DNA from: JBCCGI01 sp039029355
GTDB taxonomy: Bacteria; Planctomycetota; UBA1135; GCA-002686595
Direction: 5' to 3'
NCBI GenBank assembly: GCA_039029355.1
Contig: JBCCGI010000031.1
Coordinates: 1 to 64,000, forward strand
Length of the DNA stretch: 64,000 bases
In this document: positions 25,964-34,590 of the stretch, piece by piece
Layout: each line of letters opens with the position of its first letter
How positions within the stretch are numbered: position 1 is the first letter of the stretch
Position numbers and translations under genes: made by a program
Notes under the pieces: generated by a model
Seen by the model: the letters and a program-made list of their open reading frames with translations, nothing else
Databases searched by the model: none
What the model was told of the DNA's origin: nothing

Positions 25964-25988
25964 CGGGAGCACAAGGCTCCCGATTTCG
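25964..25988 (+). terminator. Likely terminator after the gcdH unit
   Basis: There is a perfect 7-bp stem (cgggagc 25964-25970, gctcccg 25975-25981) with a 4-nt loop, then atttcgtg. The T-run is weak. Confidence 0.45.
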
Positions 25989-26041
25989 TGCCAAGAACCG
26001 CCCGCGGGCGGGGAGAGGGGGTAGAAGGCGGTTAGCCCCTC

Positions 26042-28510
26042 TTGAGCACGAGCCCTCCGATCACCGTTGAGTCCCTCCTCGCCCACGCGGCGGGCGTCCG
26101 CGCCCTCGCGTTCGGGCTCCTGGGGGACGAGCACGCGGCCGACGACGTCGTCCAGGAGACCTGGATCGCGGCGCTCGAACGGTCGCCGTCGAGCGAGCGA
26201 CTCGGGGGTTGGCTGCGCCGCGTGGCGCGGCACCTGGCCCTGAAGCGTAGGCGTGGGGAGGGGCGGCGCTCGACGCGCGAACGCCTCGCCTCGCGCGCGG
26301 CCGAGGAGCCCGGGACCGACCACGCGGTGGCCGAGCGCGAGTCGCTGCGCCGCGTCGTCGACGCGGTGCTCGACCTCGACGAGGTCTACAGCCGCGTCGT
26401 GCTCCTGCGCTACTTCCGCGGCCTTGGGCCGGCGGAGATCGCGCGCCTGCTCGGCGTGCCCGTGGCCACCGTGGACAGCCGCCTTCACCGGGCGCGGCGC
26501 AAGCTGCGCGAACGCCTCGACGCCGAGAGCGGCGGACGCCGCGAACGGTGGGCTCCTGCGCTGGCGGCCGCGACCGGATGGCGCGGCGGTGGCGCAAAAG
26601 GCTCCGCGGCTGCGGAGGAAGGAACGGGAATGCTGTTGAAGATGTCGCTGCTCGCCGCGGGCGGGCTGGTCGCGCCGCTTGGGGCGTCGATCTGGTTGTT
26701 TGGCGCCGCCGTGCAGGAAACCGGCGCGTCCGGCGCGGGAGGAGGTGCGGAGCAGGAGCTCGCGCGCACTGCGGGAGAGCTGGACGATCCCGCGCGCCAG
26801 GACCCGGCCGAGGAACGCTTCGGCCGCTCGCCCGCGGGCGGCGCCGAGGAGGGCGAAGGCGCGGAGGCCGAGGCCGTCGCCGATCCCGCCGCGCTGCCCC
26901 ATGACTATCTGCTCGCCGGACACGTGCTCGCGACCGACGGCGTGCCGATCCCCGGCGCGTCGGTGCACGTCGCGCCGCTCGGACATCCGCTCTTCGACGT
27001 CGTCACGACCGACGCCGAGGGTCGCTTCCAGCTCGCCTGGCAGGGCGCGTCGGAGCGGATGAGCGTCGTCGTTTGGCCGGACGACCAGCATCGCGGCTTC
27101 CACCCGGCTCCGGCGCACGTGCTGGAGCTGAGCGCCGGCGCGAGCTCGGCGAGCTTCACGCTGCGCCCGCGGGGAGCGGGGAGCGGCGTGCGGGCCGACG
27201 TGCTCTCCTCGGCGGTGCTGCGGGCGAGCGCCCTGGGCGCCGGCCCCGGCGGGATGGAGCCCGTGAGCGTCCGATCGGACACCCGTCTGCGCATGGTGGG
27301 GACGCTCGGCTCGCAGCGCTCCTTGGAGACCCGCCGCTTCACGTGGCCCGTGCCGAACCCTTCGCCGACGCGCATCGCGATCGGAGGGGAGATCGGCGTT
27401 GGCGGCGGCGCCGGCGGCGGCGGGCGACGCCTCGCCCCGAGCGGGCGGCGCGTCGCGACGATCGTCTCGGTGGACGAGGTCGAGCCGGTGCGGATCCGCG
27501 GCACCGTGCTGACCGCGAGCGGCGAGCCCGCCGCCGGCGCTCCGCTCGTGGTGCGCTTCGTCGCCGACGGGACGCTGGCGCTGGTCGCGTGGACCGACGA
27601 GGACGGCGCCTATACGGTGCGCCTCGAGCCGGGCATCCACCGGCTCACCGCGGGCGGCGGCGAGCTGGGCGTGGCCGAGGTCGAGCTCCACCTGACCGAG
27701 GAGGAGCGCGGTGGCGAGCGCACCTGGTCGCCGCTGCTCGAACGCGGCATGGAGGTGCGCGGCCGGGTGGTGCTCGCCGACGGCGAGGCGGCCGACGGCT
27801 GGCGCGTCGAGCTCGAGCGGCGCGGAGACCTCGGCGTCGAGGTCGTCCGGACGCGGGCCGACGACGGCTCCTTCGCCTTCCCGAACGCCGCCGGCGCCGC
27901 GCGGCTGCTCTTCGTTCCGCCGGGGAGCGACCTTCCGGCCTATTGGCTCGACGGCGTGTTCCCGGCCCCCGACGCACAGGAGATCGCGCTCCCCGAGCGC
28001 GCCCAGGAGCGCGGCTCGCTGCAGGTGACCGTCTCGGCACCCGACGCGGCCGAGCCCTTCCGCGCCGACCTGTGGTTGCTGCAGCAGGAGAGCGGTCGCG
28101 CGACCTGGCTCCCGTGGGACGGTGAGCGGCGCTTCCACCGCTCGGACGAGCTCCCGCTGGGCACCTATCGCGTCGTCGCCGGGACGCTGCGGTGCGGCTA
28201 CGTCGACCTAGGCCTGGTCGAGGTCACGACCGAGGGCTGCGTCGAGCTGACCGCGACGCTCCCGGCGCCCGGCTCGGCGACGGTCGAGCCCGCGCGCTCG
28301 CCGGCGGGCAAGGCGTGGACGCTGCTCCGGCGCGGAGCGGATTCCTGGAGCGAGCTCTCGTACTCCGCCGCGCTCGAGGGCGAGGCCCTGAGCCTCCCGC
28401 TGCCGCGCGGCGAGTACCTGCTGGCCGGCGAGGGCGTCGCGGTGCCCTTCGAGGTGCAGACCGGCGTCGAGAGCGCGGTGCGCGCCGAGGCGGAGAGCGC
28501 GGCCGACTAG
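26042..28510 (+). CDS. ECF sigma factor fused to a transmembrane sensor with carboxypeptidase-regulatory-like domains
   Basis: An 822-residue fusion. Residues 1-170 are an ECF sigma factor: region 2 (DDVVQETWIAAL, WLRRVARHLAL) and region 4 with a helix-turn-helix (RYFRGLGPAEIARLLGVPV, then VDSRLHRARRKLRERL). One hydrophobic segment at about 199-221 (SLLAAGGLVAPLGASIWLFG) crosses the membrane. Outside it are an acidic linker and three or more beta domains of the carboxypeptidase-regulatory type (GHVLATDGVPIPGASVHV near 295, GTVLTASGEPAAGAPLVV near 485, GRVVLADGEAADGWRVEL near 575). A membrane-bound sigma with its own outside sensor needs proteolysis or conformational change to act. Planctomycete ECF proteins with long fused extensions are known. 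The start codon is TTG at 26042. Confidence 0.85.
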   Translation: MSTSPPITVESLLAHAAGVRALAFGLLGDEHAADDVVQETWIAALERSPSSERLGGWLRRVARHLALKRRRGEGRRSTRERLASRAAEEPGTDHAVAERESLRRVVDAVLDLDEVYSRVVLLRYFRGLGPAEIARLLGVPVATVDSRLHRARRKLRERLDAESGGRRERWAPALAAATGWRGGGAKGSAAAEEGTGMLLKMSLLAAGGLVAPLGASIWLFGAAVQETGASGAGGGAEQELARTAGELDDPARQDPAEERFGRSPAGGAEEGEGAEAEAVADPAALPHDYLLAGHVLATDGVPIPGASVHVAPLGHPLFDVVTTDAEGRFQLAWQGASERMSVVVWPDDQHRGFHPAPAHVLELSAGASSASFTLRPRGAGSGVRADVLSSAVLRASALGAGPGGMEPVSVRSDTRLRMVGTLGSQRSLETRRFTWPVPNPSPTRIAIGGEIGVGGGAGGGGRRLAPSGRRVATIVSVDEVEPVRIRGTVLTASGEPAAGAPLVVRFVADGTLALVAWTDEDGAYTVRLEPGIHRLTAGGGELGVAEVELHLTEEERGGERTWSPLLERGMEVRGRVVLADGEAADGWRVELERRGDLGVEVVRTRADDGSFAFPNAAGAARLLFVPPGSDLPAYWLDGVFPAPDAQEIALPERAQERGSLQVTVSAPDAAEPFRADLWLLQQESGRATWLPWDGERRFHRSDELPLGTYRVVAGTLRCGYVDLGLVEVTTEGCVELTATLPAPGSATVEPARSPAGKAWTLLRRGADSWSELSYSAALEGEALSLPLPRGEYLLAGEGVAVPFEVQTGVESAVRAEAESAAD

Positions 28511-28518
28511 CCTGAAGG

Positions 28519-28680
28519 TCCTCACAAGATCGTGAGTCGGAAACGTCCGGGTTGCTTTGTGGCCCGAGCTTTGCGAGTGCCGACCCCGCGCGCGGCCCTG
28601 AACGGGTCGTCGAGGACGGCGGTGCTCGCAAAGTGCGGCCACAAAGCAACCTGGGCGAGTCTGGCTGCGAGCTTGTGAGG
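28519..28680. repeat. 160-bp imperfect inverted repeat (hairpin element, full copy)
   Basis: The two halves (28520-28582 and 28620-28680) are imperfect reverse complements. Both ends read cctcacaag, and the best-matched inner part is ggttgctttgtggcc / ggccacaaagcaacc, followed by tttgcgag / ctcgcaaa. The loop region 28602-28620 matches the core of the hairpin at 6-94 exactly. It fills the gap between two convergent genes and stops 8 bp before the sulfatase stop codon. It could be a MITE-like or REP-like element, or a very long bidirectional terminator. No target-site duplication is obvious. Confidence 0.8.
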
Positions 28681-28687
28681 ATCTCGG

Positions 28688-30055
28688 CTAGAGGCCTTCC
28701 GCCTCGGCCTCGGGCCGGCGCGGATCGAAGACGGTCTCGGTGACCGTCCGGACCGGGCGCGCGCCGGCGGTGACGTCGGCGTCGCGCGCGGTGGCCTCGG
28801 CGCGGAGCTCGGCGATGAGCTCCGCATGCTGCTCGGCGACGTCCCACTTCTCGGAGATGTCGTGCTCGACGTGGTACAGCTCGCCCGACTCCAGGTGCAG
28901 CTTCCAGGGGCCGCGCCGGATCGCGGCGAGCTTGCCCTTGCTCGTGTAGTAGAGGAACGCGTCCGTCGGCGAGCGCAGCGCCTCGCCTCGCAGCAGGCCG
29001 GCGACGTCGTGCCCGTCGAGGGTCACCGCCGGCAGCTCGGCGCCGACGAGCGCGGCGATGGTCGGCAGGACGTCCAGCGCGGTGACCACCTCGCGGGACA
29101 CCAGGCCGGCGGGGATCGCGTCCGGCCACGACGCGATCAGCGGCACGCGCTGGCCGCCCTCCCAGTTGGTGCCCTTGCCGCCGCGGAGCGAGCCGGCGGT
29201 CCCGCCGTCGCGTTTGAACTGGAGCCAGGGGCCGTTGTCGCTCGTGAAGAGGATCAGCGTGTCCTCGCGCAGGCCGTGGCGCTCGAGCGCCGCGACCAGC
29301 GCCCCGACGCCTGCGTCGATCTCCTCGATCACGTCGCCGTAGAGCCCGCGCGGGCTGGTGCCGTCGAATTCCTCGGAGGCGTACAGCGGGATGTGCGGCA
29401 TCGAGTAGGGCACGTACGCGAAGAACGGCCGGTCCGCGTTGCGCTCGATGAAATCGACCGCCTCGCCCGTGCTGTTCCGCGTGAGGTAGCGCTGGTCGGG
29501 CTCCCACTCGATCACCTCGGCGTCGCGCATCAGCGGCAGTCGGAACTCGTAGCCGTTGCCCTCCTTGCGGTGGAACTGGGCCATGTCGTTCGAGTACGGC
29601 ACGCCGTAGAACTCGTCGAAGCCCTGGTCGGTCGGCAGCAGGCCCGGGCGGTGACCCAGGTGCCACTTGCCGAAGCAGCCGGTGGCGTAGCCTTGAGCGC
29701 GCAGGAGGTCGGCGAGCGTGACCTCGTCGGTGTGGAGCCCGTAGTCGTAGGGCGGGAAGATCACGTGCTCGTGCATCCCGACGCGCTTGGGATAGCAGCC
29801 GGTCAGGAGCGCGGCGCGCGACGGCGAGCACACCGGCGACGCCACGTAGAACTGCGTCAGCTTCGCGCCGCCGGCCGCGAGGGCGTCGAGGTGCGGCGTG
29901 TGGAGCGTGGGGTGCCCCTGGCAGGAGAGATCGCCGTAGCCCTGGTCGTCGGTGACGATCAGCACCACGTTCGGCGCGCGGCGGGGAGCACCGCCGGGGA
30001 GCGAGGCGCAGGAGGCGGTGAGGGCGAGGAGCAGGGGGAGGGCGGTGCTGCGCAT
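28688..30055 (-). CDS. Arylsulfatase, FGly (Cys) type
   Basis: A 455-residue exported sulfatase that hydrolyses sulfate esters. A signal sequence or possible lipobox (LTASCAS) is at the N-terminus. The metal site VTDDQGYGDLSC is followed by the formylglycine motif CSPSRAALLTG near residue 78 (Cys converted to FGly by a separate maturase). GKWHLGH lies near 133 and FTSDNGPW near 269. It is the only one of four sulfatase-superfamily proteins in this window with a complete CxPxR motif, so it is the one most likely to be a real sulfatase. The ATG at 30055 starts the signal peptide. It is separated from the upstream actin operon by a strong terminator. Confidence 0.93.
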   Translation of the reverse strand: MRSTALPLLLALTASCASLPGGAPRRAPNVVLIVTDDQGYGDLSCQGHPTLHTPHLDALAAGGAKLTQFYVASPVCSPSRAALLTGCYPKRVGMHEHVIFPPYDYGLHTDEVTLADLLRAQGYATGCFGKWHLGHRPGLLPTDQGFDEFYGVPYSNDMAQFHRKEGNGYEFRLPLMRDAEVIEWEPDQRYLTRNSTGEAVDFIERNADRPFFAYVPYSMPHIPLYASEEFDGTSPRGLYGDVIEEIDAGVGALVAALERHGLREDTLILFTSDNGPWLQFKRDGGTAGSLRGGKGTNWEGGQRVPLIASWPDAIPAGLVSREVVTALDVLPTIAALVGAELPAVTLDGHDVAGLLRGEALRSPTDAFLYYTSKGKLAAIRRGPWKLHLESGELYHVEHDISEKWDVAEQHAELIAELRAEATARDADVTAGARPVRTVTETVFDPRRPEAEAEGL

Positions 30056-30116
30056 GCCCGCAGCATAGCGCCTGGCCGCGCCGCGCCTGCGCCTACGCCG
30101 CGGCCCGTCTCGGCCC

Positions 30117-30161
30117 GAAAAGGAATGGGGGCGGGCGGCCCGAATCGGCCCGCCCGCCCCC
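30117..30161 (-). terminator. Strong terminator behind the MamK-like actin gene
   Basis: On the minus strand a GC-only stem of at least 12 bp (gggggcgggcgg / ccgcccgccccc) has an inner loop around GATTC. It is followed by ATTCCTTTTC (plus-strand 30116-30126). It lies 40 nt past the actin stop at 30201. Confidence 0.7.
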
Positions 30162-30200
30162 GTCACGGTTGCGAATCGCGTTGCTCCTTGGAGCGCCTGC

Positions 30201-31352
30201 CTACTTGAGCTTCTCCCAGTAGTCGGCGGGCATATCGTGGGCGATCTTCAGCGCGCCGTTGGCGCCGCCGTAGATCGGCTCTTCGATGCGCACGACCTTG
30301 CCGCCGCCGAGCGTGCGGTGCATCTCGCGCTCGATCGCGGTGTCGAGGCCGCGGATCTGCGAGCCGCCGCCGGCGAGGAGGACGCGGCTCTTGAGCTTGT
30401 CCTGGAACTCGGGGTCGAAGGTCGAGATCAGCTTGCCGAGGTTCTCGACGAACGGCGCGACGATGCCCTGGCAGGCAGCGCGCAGCTGCGTGGTGACGTT
30501 GAACTCGGTCGGCTTGCCGTTGACGGGCAGGTTGACGATCGCGGGCTCCATCTCGTCGGCGACCGACGCGAAGCGCTCCTTGATGTTCTTCACCATCTGT
30601 ATGGTGAACTGCGCTTCCGGGTAGGCTTCCAGCAGCAGCTCCGAGAAGCGGTTGTCGACCCAGTCACCGGCGTAGGTGACGGTGAGCTGGTCGGACTCCT
30701 CGGGCATGGTGCCGTGCATCCGGCAGAGGTCGGTCGTGCCGGCGCCGATGTCGATGACGAGCACGTCGTCGAGCATGTCGAGGCCGTAGGCCACCGAGAA
30801 CGGCTCGGAGCAGAGCATCACGGAGTCGACCGACGTGCGGGCGGCGTCGAGGATCGCTTCCTTGTTATTGATCGAGGCCTGGGCCGGGGCGCCGATGACG
30901 GCGTAGACCAGCTCGTCCTTGCGGGGCTGCGCGCGGCGGATGATCTCGGCGATCAGGTCCTGGGCGGCGCGGAGGTTCTTCTGATAGGCCTCGGAGCTCT
31001 GCTCGCCGGCCTTGATGACGCCGTGCTCGAGCGGGCGGTAGAAGTCGAGCGAGAGGCGCTTCTCGACCGCCTCGTCACCGAAGAGAACGTCTTTCTTGAG
31101 CAGCTTGCGGCTGACGACGTCCTTGGGGTAGCCGACGTAGGACGCGACCGTCTCGCGAACGCCGTTGCTGGCGGTCACCGAGGTGCGCGAGGTGCCGAGG
31201 TCGATGCCGAGGTAGAGGACGCCGTCGTTGTCGCCCGACGACGAAGCGGGAGCGTCGGCGACCGCGGCCTGCGCCTGGCGGACGGGCTGCTTGGCCTCGG
31301 CGGCCGGAGCCTGCTCCTCGGTGACCTCGGGGGCTTTATCCTTCTTGCTCAT
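30201..31352 (-). CDS. MamK-like bacterial actin
   Basis: A 383-residue actin-fold ATPase. After a 45-residue acidic, Ala/Gln-rich tail, the phosphate-1 loop LGIDLGTSRTSV (about 48-59) is followed by VGYPKDVVSRKLL, a phrase nearly identical in MamK, the filament that aligns magnetosomes. Phosphate-2 is VIDIGAGTTDL (199-209) and the adenosine motif is LAGGGSQIRGL near 329. The C-terminus ALKIAHDMPADYWEKL also follows MamK (ALRLAEELPPQYW). The core length is that of MamK; the N-terminal tail is extra. No other magnetosome gene is seen here. It is the second gene of an operon, 84 nt after a degenerate-GGDEF/coiled-coil gene. I chose the ATG at 31352 over a TTG at 31358. Confidence 0.93.
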   Translation of the reverse strand: MSKKDKAPEVTEEQAPAAEAKQPVRQAQAAVADAPASSSGDNDGVLYLGIDLGTSRTSVTASNGVRETVASYVGYPKDVVSRKLLKKDVLFGDEAVEKRLSLDFYRPLEHGVIKAGEQSSEAYQKNLRAAQDLIAEIIRRAQPRKDELVYAVIGAPAQASINNKEAILDAARTSVDSVMLCSEPFSVAYGLDMLDDVLVIDIGAGTTDLCRMHGTMPEESDQLTVTYAGDWVDNRFSELLLEAYPEAQFTIQMVKNIKERFASVADEMEPAIVNLPVNGKPTEFNVTTQLRAACQGIVAPFVENLGKLISTFDPEFQDKLKSRVLLAGGGSQIRGLDTAIEREMHRTLGGGKVVRIEEPIYGGANGALKIAHDMPADYWEKLK

Positions 31353-31436
31353 ATCCAACTATTCCCTTGGGAAGGTTCCGGTTTCTTCTGGTCCGTGGGG
31401 TGCATCTCCGCACGCCCTCGAGAGACATCCGCTGCT

Positions 31437-32441
31437 TCACTCCGACGCTTGCCTCCCCTGGAGGGCGAGGTTGGCTTCGAAGATGCTCTTCATCAGCTCG
31501 CGCTTCACATCGGCGTTCTCGTCGTCCGAGCCGATGCCCTGCACCGAGCGGTAGATCGACGCGATGCCGGTGTCGACGTTCTTCATGGACGCGACGCGCT
31601 TCAGCTCCGACTCGGTCACATCGAGCAGGTCGGAGAGCTTCACCACGCGGCGTTCGAGGTTGTCCACCAGGCGCCGGCTCTCGGCGAGCTCTTGGGCCAG
31701 CGTGCCGTCGCGCCAGTCCTCGATCGTCGAGAGGGCGAGCGCGATCATCTCCTTCTCGATGCGGACGGTGGCCTCGGAGGCCTCCTCCTTCGAGAAGAGG
31801 TCGTGGATCTTCTCGGTGAACTCGCGGCTGCGCTGCTCGGCGAGCTCGTCCTGTTCCTGGGCGAACTCCTCGCCCCGGCGGCTGACCTCGCGGATCTGGT
31901 CCTCGAGCTCCTCGCGCAGGCGGTCGAGCTCGGACTCGACCTCCATCCACTGCACGAAGCGGTCGCCGCCCGACTTCTCGGCCATCGAGAAGCCGGTCTC
32001 CGCCTCGTGGATGAGCACCTCGAAGGACATCGGGCCGGCGTGCTGGTTGTGAGCGACGCCGCCTGAGACCGTGAACGAGAGCTCTTCGAGGCCCTTGATC
32101 TTCAGCTCGCGCGACTTCTCGACCAGCGCTTGGCCGACCTCGGCGATCTTTTCGGGGCCGACGTGGGGGAAGACGGCGAGCACGACCTTTTCGGTCCAGA
32201 AGCCCATCCCCTGCACGCCGCGCTCGAAGGTCACGCGCTTCAGCGTGTGGAACACGCCGGGCATGATCTTCATGCGCGACGGCTCGTCCTCTTCTGAGTC
32301 GAATCCGTCGAGCCCCGCCAGCATGCAGCTGATCGGGTAGTTATGGCTCTGCGCTTTGTCGACCTCGAGCTGCATCAGACGCAGCATCTGGTCGACGGAC
32401 AACTTGCGCATCGAGCCGGCGGTCGCGGCCGTAGCGGTCAT
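31437..32441 (-). CDS. Degenerate GGDEF domain with long coiled coil, partner of the actin
   Basis: A 334-residue soluble protein. Residues 15-168 follow the GGDEF fold: start helix VDQMLRLMQLEVDKAQ, strands YPISCMLAGLDGF, and the late segment FTVSGGVA with a helix ending AEKSGGDRFVQWM. The active-site turn is lost, however, and reads GMGFWTEKVVLAVFP, so it cannot make c-di-GMP. Residues 170-300 are an almost continuous Glu/Arg/Leu-rich coiled coil (LREELEDQIREVSRRGEEF, then later heptads). It lies directly upstream of the MamK-like actin and is probably co-transcribed. A scaffold, anchor or nucleotide-sensing adaptor for the filament is inferred. The ATG at 32441 was preferred to a TTG at 32471. 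Confidence 0.75.
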   Translation of the reverse strand: MTATAATAGSMRKLSVDQMLRLMQLEVDKAQSHNYPISCMLAGLDGFDSEEDEPSRMKIMPGVFHTLKRVTFERGVQGMGFWTEKVVLAVFPHVGPEKIAEVGQALVEKSRELKIKGLEELSFTVSGGVAHNQHAGPMSFEVLIHEAETGFSMAEKSGGDRFVQWMEVESELDRLREELEDQIREVSRRGEEFAQEQDELAEQRSREFTEKIHDLFSKEEASEATVRIEKEMIALALSTIEDWRDGTLAQELAESRRLVDNLERRVVKLSDLLDVTESELKRVASMKNVDTGIASIYRSVQGIGSDDENADVKRELMKSIFEANLALQGRQASE

Positions 32442-32634
32442 TTGGTGGGGAAGCTTGTTGGCAACTGACAAGGCCGCGCGGGTCCGCTCCTCCCAGGGAC
32501 GTGACCCTCGTGACGCCTCTCAGATTCGGCACGGCTTCGGCCCCGTCTTTAGTGGAGCCGGCCCCAAACCGCGCGGAATGCGCCGGAACGTTTTTCGGCC
32601 GCCCACCGCGGCCCTTGGGGAAGCGCGCTGGGCG

Positions 32635-32931
32635 CTAGTCCTCGGCGGCTTCCTGCAGGCGCGAGAAGGCCTCGCGCAGCTCGCCCAGCACCTTCTCGAT
32701 GTGGTCTTCCTCGTCGGGGTCGAGGTTGCCGCGGGTCTTGTCCTGGAGCATCTCCAGGTCGGCGAACACGGCGCGCGCACCGGGCAGGTTGATGCTGCGC
32801 TCACGCGTCAGCGGGTTCTCGACGACGCCCATGCTGATCAGCGCCTGGTAGCCCATCTTCTGGATCAGCAGGCGGAAGCTGCCGCCGGGGAGCGGCGCCT
32901 CGCCGGCGGTGCGCGGGTCTGTTTCGGTCAT
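32635..32931 (-). CDS. DUF1844 family protein
   Basis: A 98-residue protein matching the small DUF1844 family: FRLLIQKMGYQALISMGVVENP, a conserved Asn-Leu-Pro-Gly-Ala-Arg turn, then LEMLQDKTRGNLDPDEEDHIEKVL and a C-terminal helix. The function of the family is unknown. It starts 18 nt after pyrG and ends the lipoprotein-kdsB-pyrG run. Confidence 0.9.
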   Translation of the reverse strand: MTETDPRTAGEAPLPGGSFRLLIQKMGYQALISMGVVENPLTRERSINLPGARAVFADLEMLQDKTRGNLDPDEEDHIEKVLGELREAFSRLQEAAED

Positions 32932-32949
32932 GACTCGGACCGGGGGCGC

Positions 32950-34590
32950 CTAGGCGCCCGCCTCCTGGGCCACGAGGTCGCCCTCGCGGCCCGCGTGTGC
33001 CTTGGCCGCCGCGACGAAGCCGCGGAAGATCGGGTGCGGCTGCAGCGGCTTGCTCTGGAACTCGGGGTGGAACTGCACGCCGACGAAGAAGGGGTGTCCC
33101 GGCAGCTCGACGATCTCGACCAGCCCCAGCTCGGGGTGCACGCCGCTCGCGATCAGGCCGGCCTCTTCGAGGCGCGCACGGTAGTCGTTGTTGTATTCGA
33201 AGCGGTGGCGGTGGCGCTCGGAGATGTCGGTCGCCTCGTACAGCCCGTGCGCGCGGCTGCCCGGCGTAATGCGGCAGTCGTAGGCGCCCAGGCGCATGGT
33301 GCCGCCCTTGTCGACGATGTCCTCCTGGGACGACATCAGGTGGATGACCGGGTGGGGCGTGTGCGGTGAGTGCTCGATCGAGTGGGCGTCCATCAGGCCG
33401 ACCACGTTGCGCGCGTACTCGATCACGGCGCACTGCAGGCCGAGGCAGATCCCGAAGAACGGCACGCCGTTCTCGCGCGCCCAGCGGATGGACTCGATCT
33501 TGCCTTCCATGCCGCGCTCGCCGAAGCCGCCCGGAACCAGCACGCCGTCGACGCCTTCGAGCAGCTCGACGCCCTTGTCGAGGATGTCCTCGGCCTTGAT
33601 CTTGCGGAAGCGCACGTCGACGTCGTTCGCGATGCCGGCGTGGGCCAGCGACTCGTAGATCGACTTGTAGGCGTCGTGCAGCTCGATGTACTTGCCGACC
33701 ACCGCCACCTCGCAGGTCTGGCGGATGGCGCGGATGCGCTCGAGCATGGCGCGCCAGTCGGCGAGGTCGGTCTCGGGCTCGTCGGGCAGCCGCAGGTGCC
33801 GCATGACGATGCGGTCGAGCCCGGCGGCGACCAGGTCGGTGGGGACCTGGTAGATCGAGAAGTCGACGTCGCGCTCCTCGATCACCGCCTCGCGGCGCAC
33901 GTTGCAGAAGAGGCTGATCTTGCGCGCCATCTCCTCGGTCAGCGGCTGCTCGGTGCGGCAGATCAAGGTGTGCGGCTGGATGCCGATCTCGCGCAGCTTG
34001 CCCACCGACTGCTGGGTCGGCTTGGTCTTCATCTCACCCGAGGCGCGCAGGTAGGGCAGCAGCGTGATGTGGACGAACAGGCAGTCTTCCGGCGGGCGGT
34101 CGAGCGCGAACTGCCGGATCGCTTCGAGGAACGGCAGGCTCTCGATGTCGCCGACGGTGCCACCGATCTCGGTGATCGCGATGTCGACCTCGTCGTCGGG
34201 TACGCCCGCCTCGATCGCGGCCTGGATGGCGTCGGTGATGTGTGGGATGACCTGCACCGTGGCGCCGAGGTAGTCGCCACGGCGCTCCTTGCGGATCACG
34301 GCGTTGTAGATCTTGCCGGTGGTGAAGTTCGCCGCGCGGGTGAGCTCGGCGTTGGTGAAGCGCTCGTAGTGCCCCAGATCCAAGTCCGTTTCGGCCCCGT
34401 CGTCGAGCACGTACACCTCGCCGTGCTGGAAGGGGCTCATCGTGCCGGGGTCGACGTTGATGTACGGGTCGAGCTTCTGCATCGAGACCCGGAAGCCGCG
34501 CCGCTCGAGAATGAGTCCGAGAGCGGCAGAGGTCAGCCCCTTGCCGAGGCTGCTCACCACGCCTCCGGTCACGAAGATGTGCTTGGTCAT
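32950..34590 (-). CDS. pyrG: CTP synthase
   Basis: A 546-residue CTP synthase that aminates UTP to CTP with glutamine and ATP. The N-terminal synthase domain shows HIFVTGGVVSSLGKGL (2-17), KLDPYINVDPGTMSPFQHGE near 42 and ITEIGGTVGDIES near 140. The C-terminal class I glutamine amidotransferase has the oxyanion region LVPGGFGERG near 353 and the nucleophile elbow FFGICLGLQ (Cys near 382). The closing His and Glu are in QFHPEFQSKP near 518. Its ATG overlaps the TGA of kdsB. Confidence 0.97.
   Translation of the reverse strand: MTKHIFVTGGVVSSLGKGLTSAALGLILERRGFRVSMQKLDPYINVDPGTMSPFQHGEVYVLDDGAETDLDLGHYERFTNAELTRAANFTTGKIYNAVIRKERRGDYLGATVQVIPHITDAIQAAIEAGVPDDEVDIAITEIGGTVGDIESLPFLEAIRQFALDRPPEDCLFVHITLLPYLRASGEMKTKPTQQSVGKLREIGIQPHTLICRTEQPLTEEMARKISLFCNVRREAVIEERDVDFSIYQVPTDLVAAGLDRIVMRHLRLPDEPETDLADWRAMLERIRAIRQTCEVAVVGKYIELHDAYKSIYESLAHAGIANDVDVRFRKIKAEDILDKGVELLEGVDGVLVPGGFGERGMEGKIESIRWARENGVPFFGICLGLQCAVIEYARNVVGLMDAHSIEHSPHTPHPVIHLMSSQEDIVDKGGTMRLGAYDCRITPGSRAHGLYEATDISERHRHRFEYNNDYRARLEEAGLIASGVHPELGLVEIVELPGHPFFVGVQFHPEFQSKPLQPHPIFRGFVAAAKAHAGREGDLVAQEAGA

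Noticed and set aside
30201..31352. MreB, ParM or DnaK as the identity of the actin-fold protein
   Set aside because: The phosphate and hinge motifs are shared by all, but VGYPKDV and the C-terminal phrase fit MamK best, and the substrate-binding domain of DnaK is absent.
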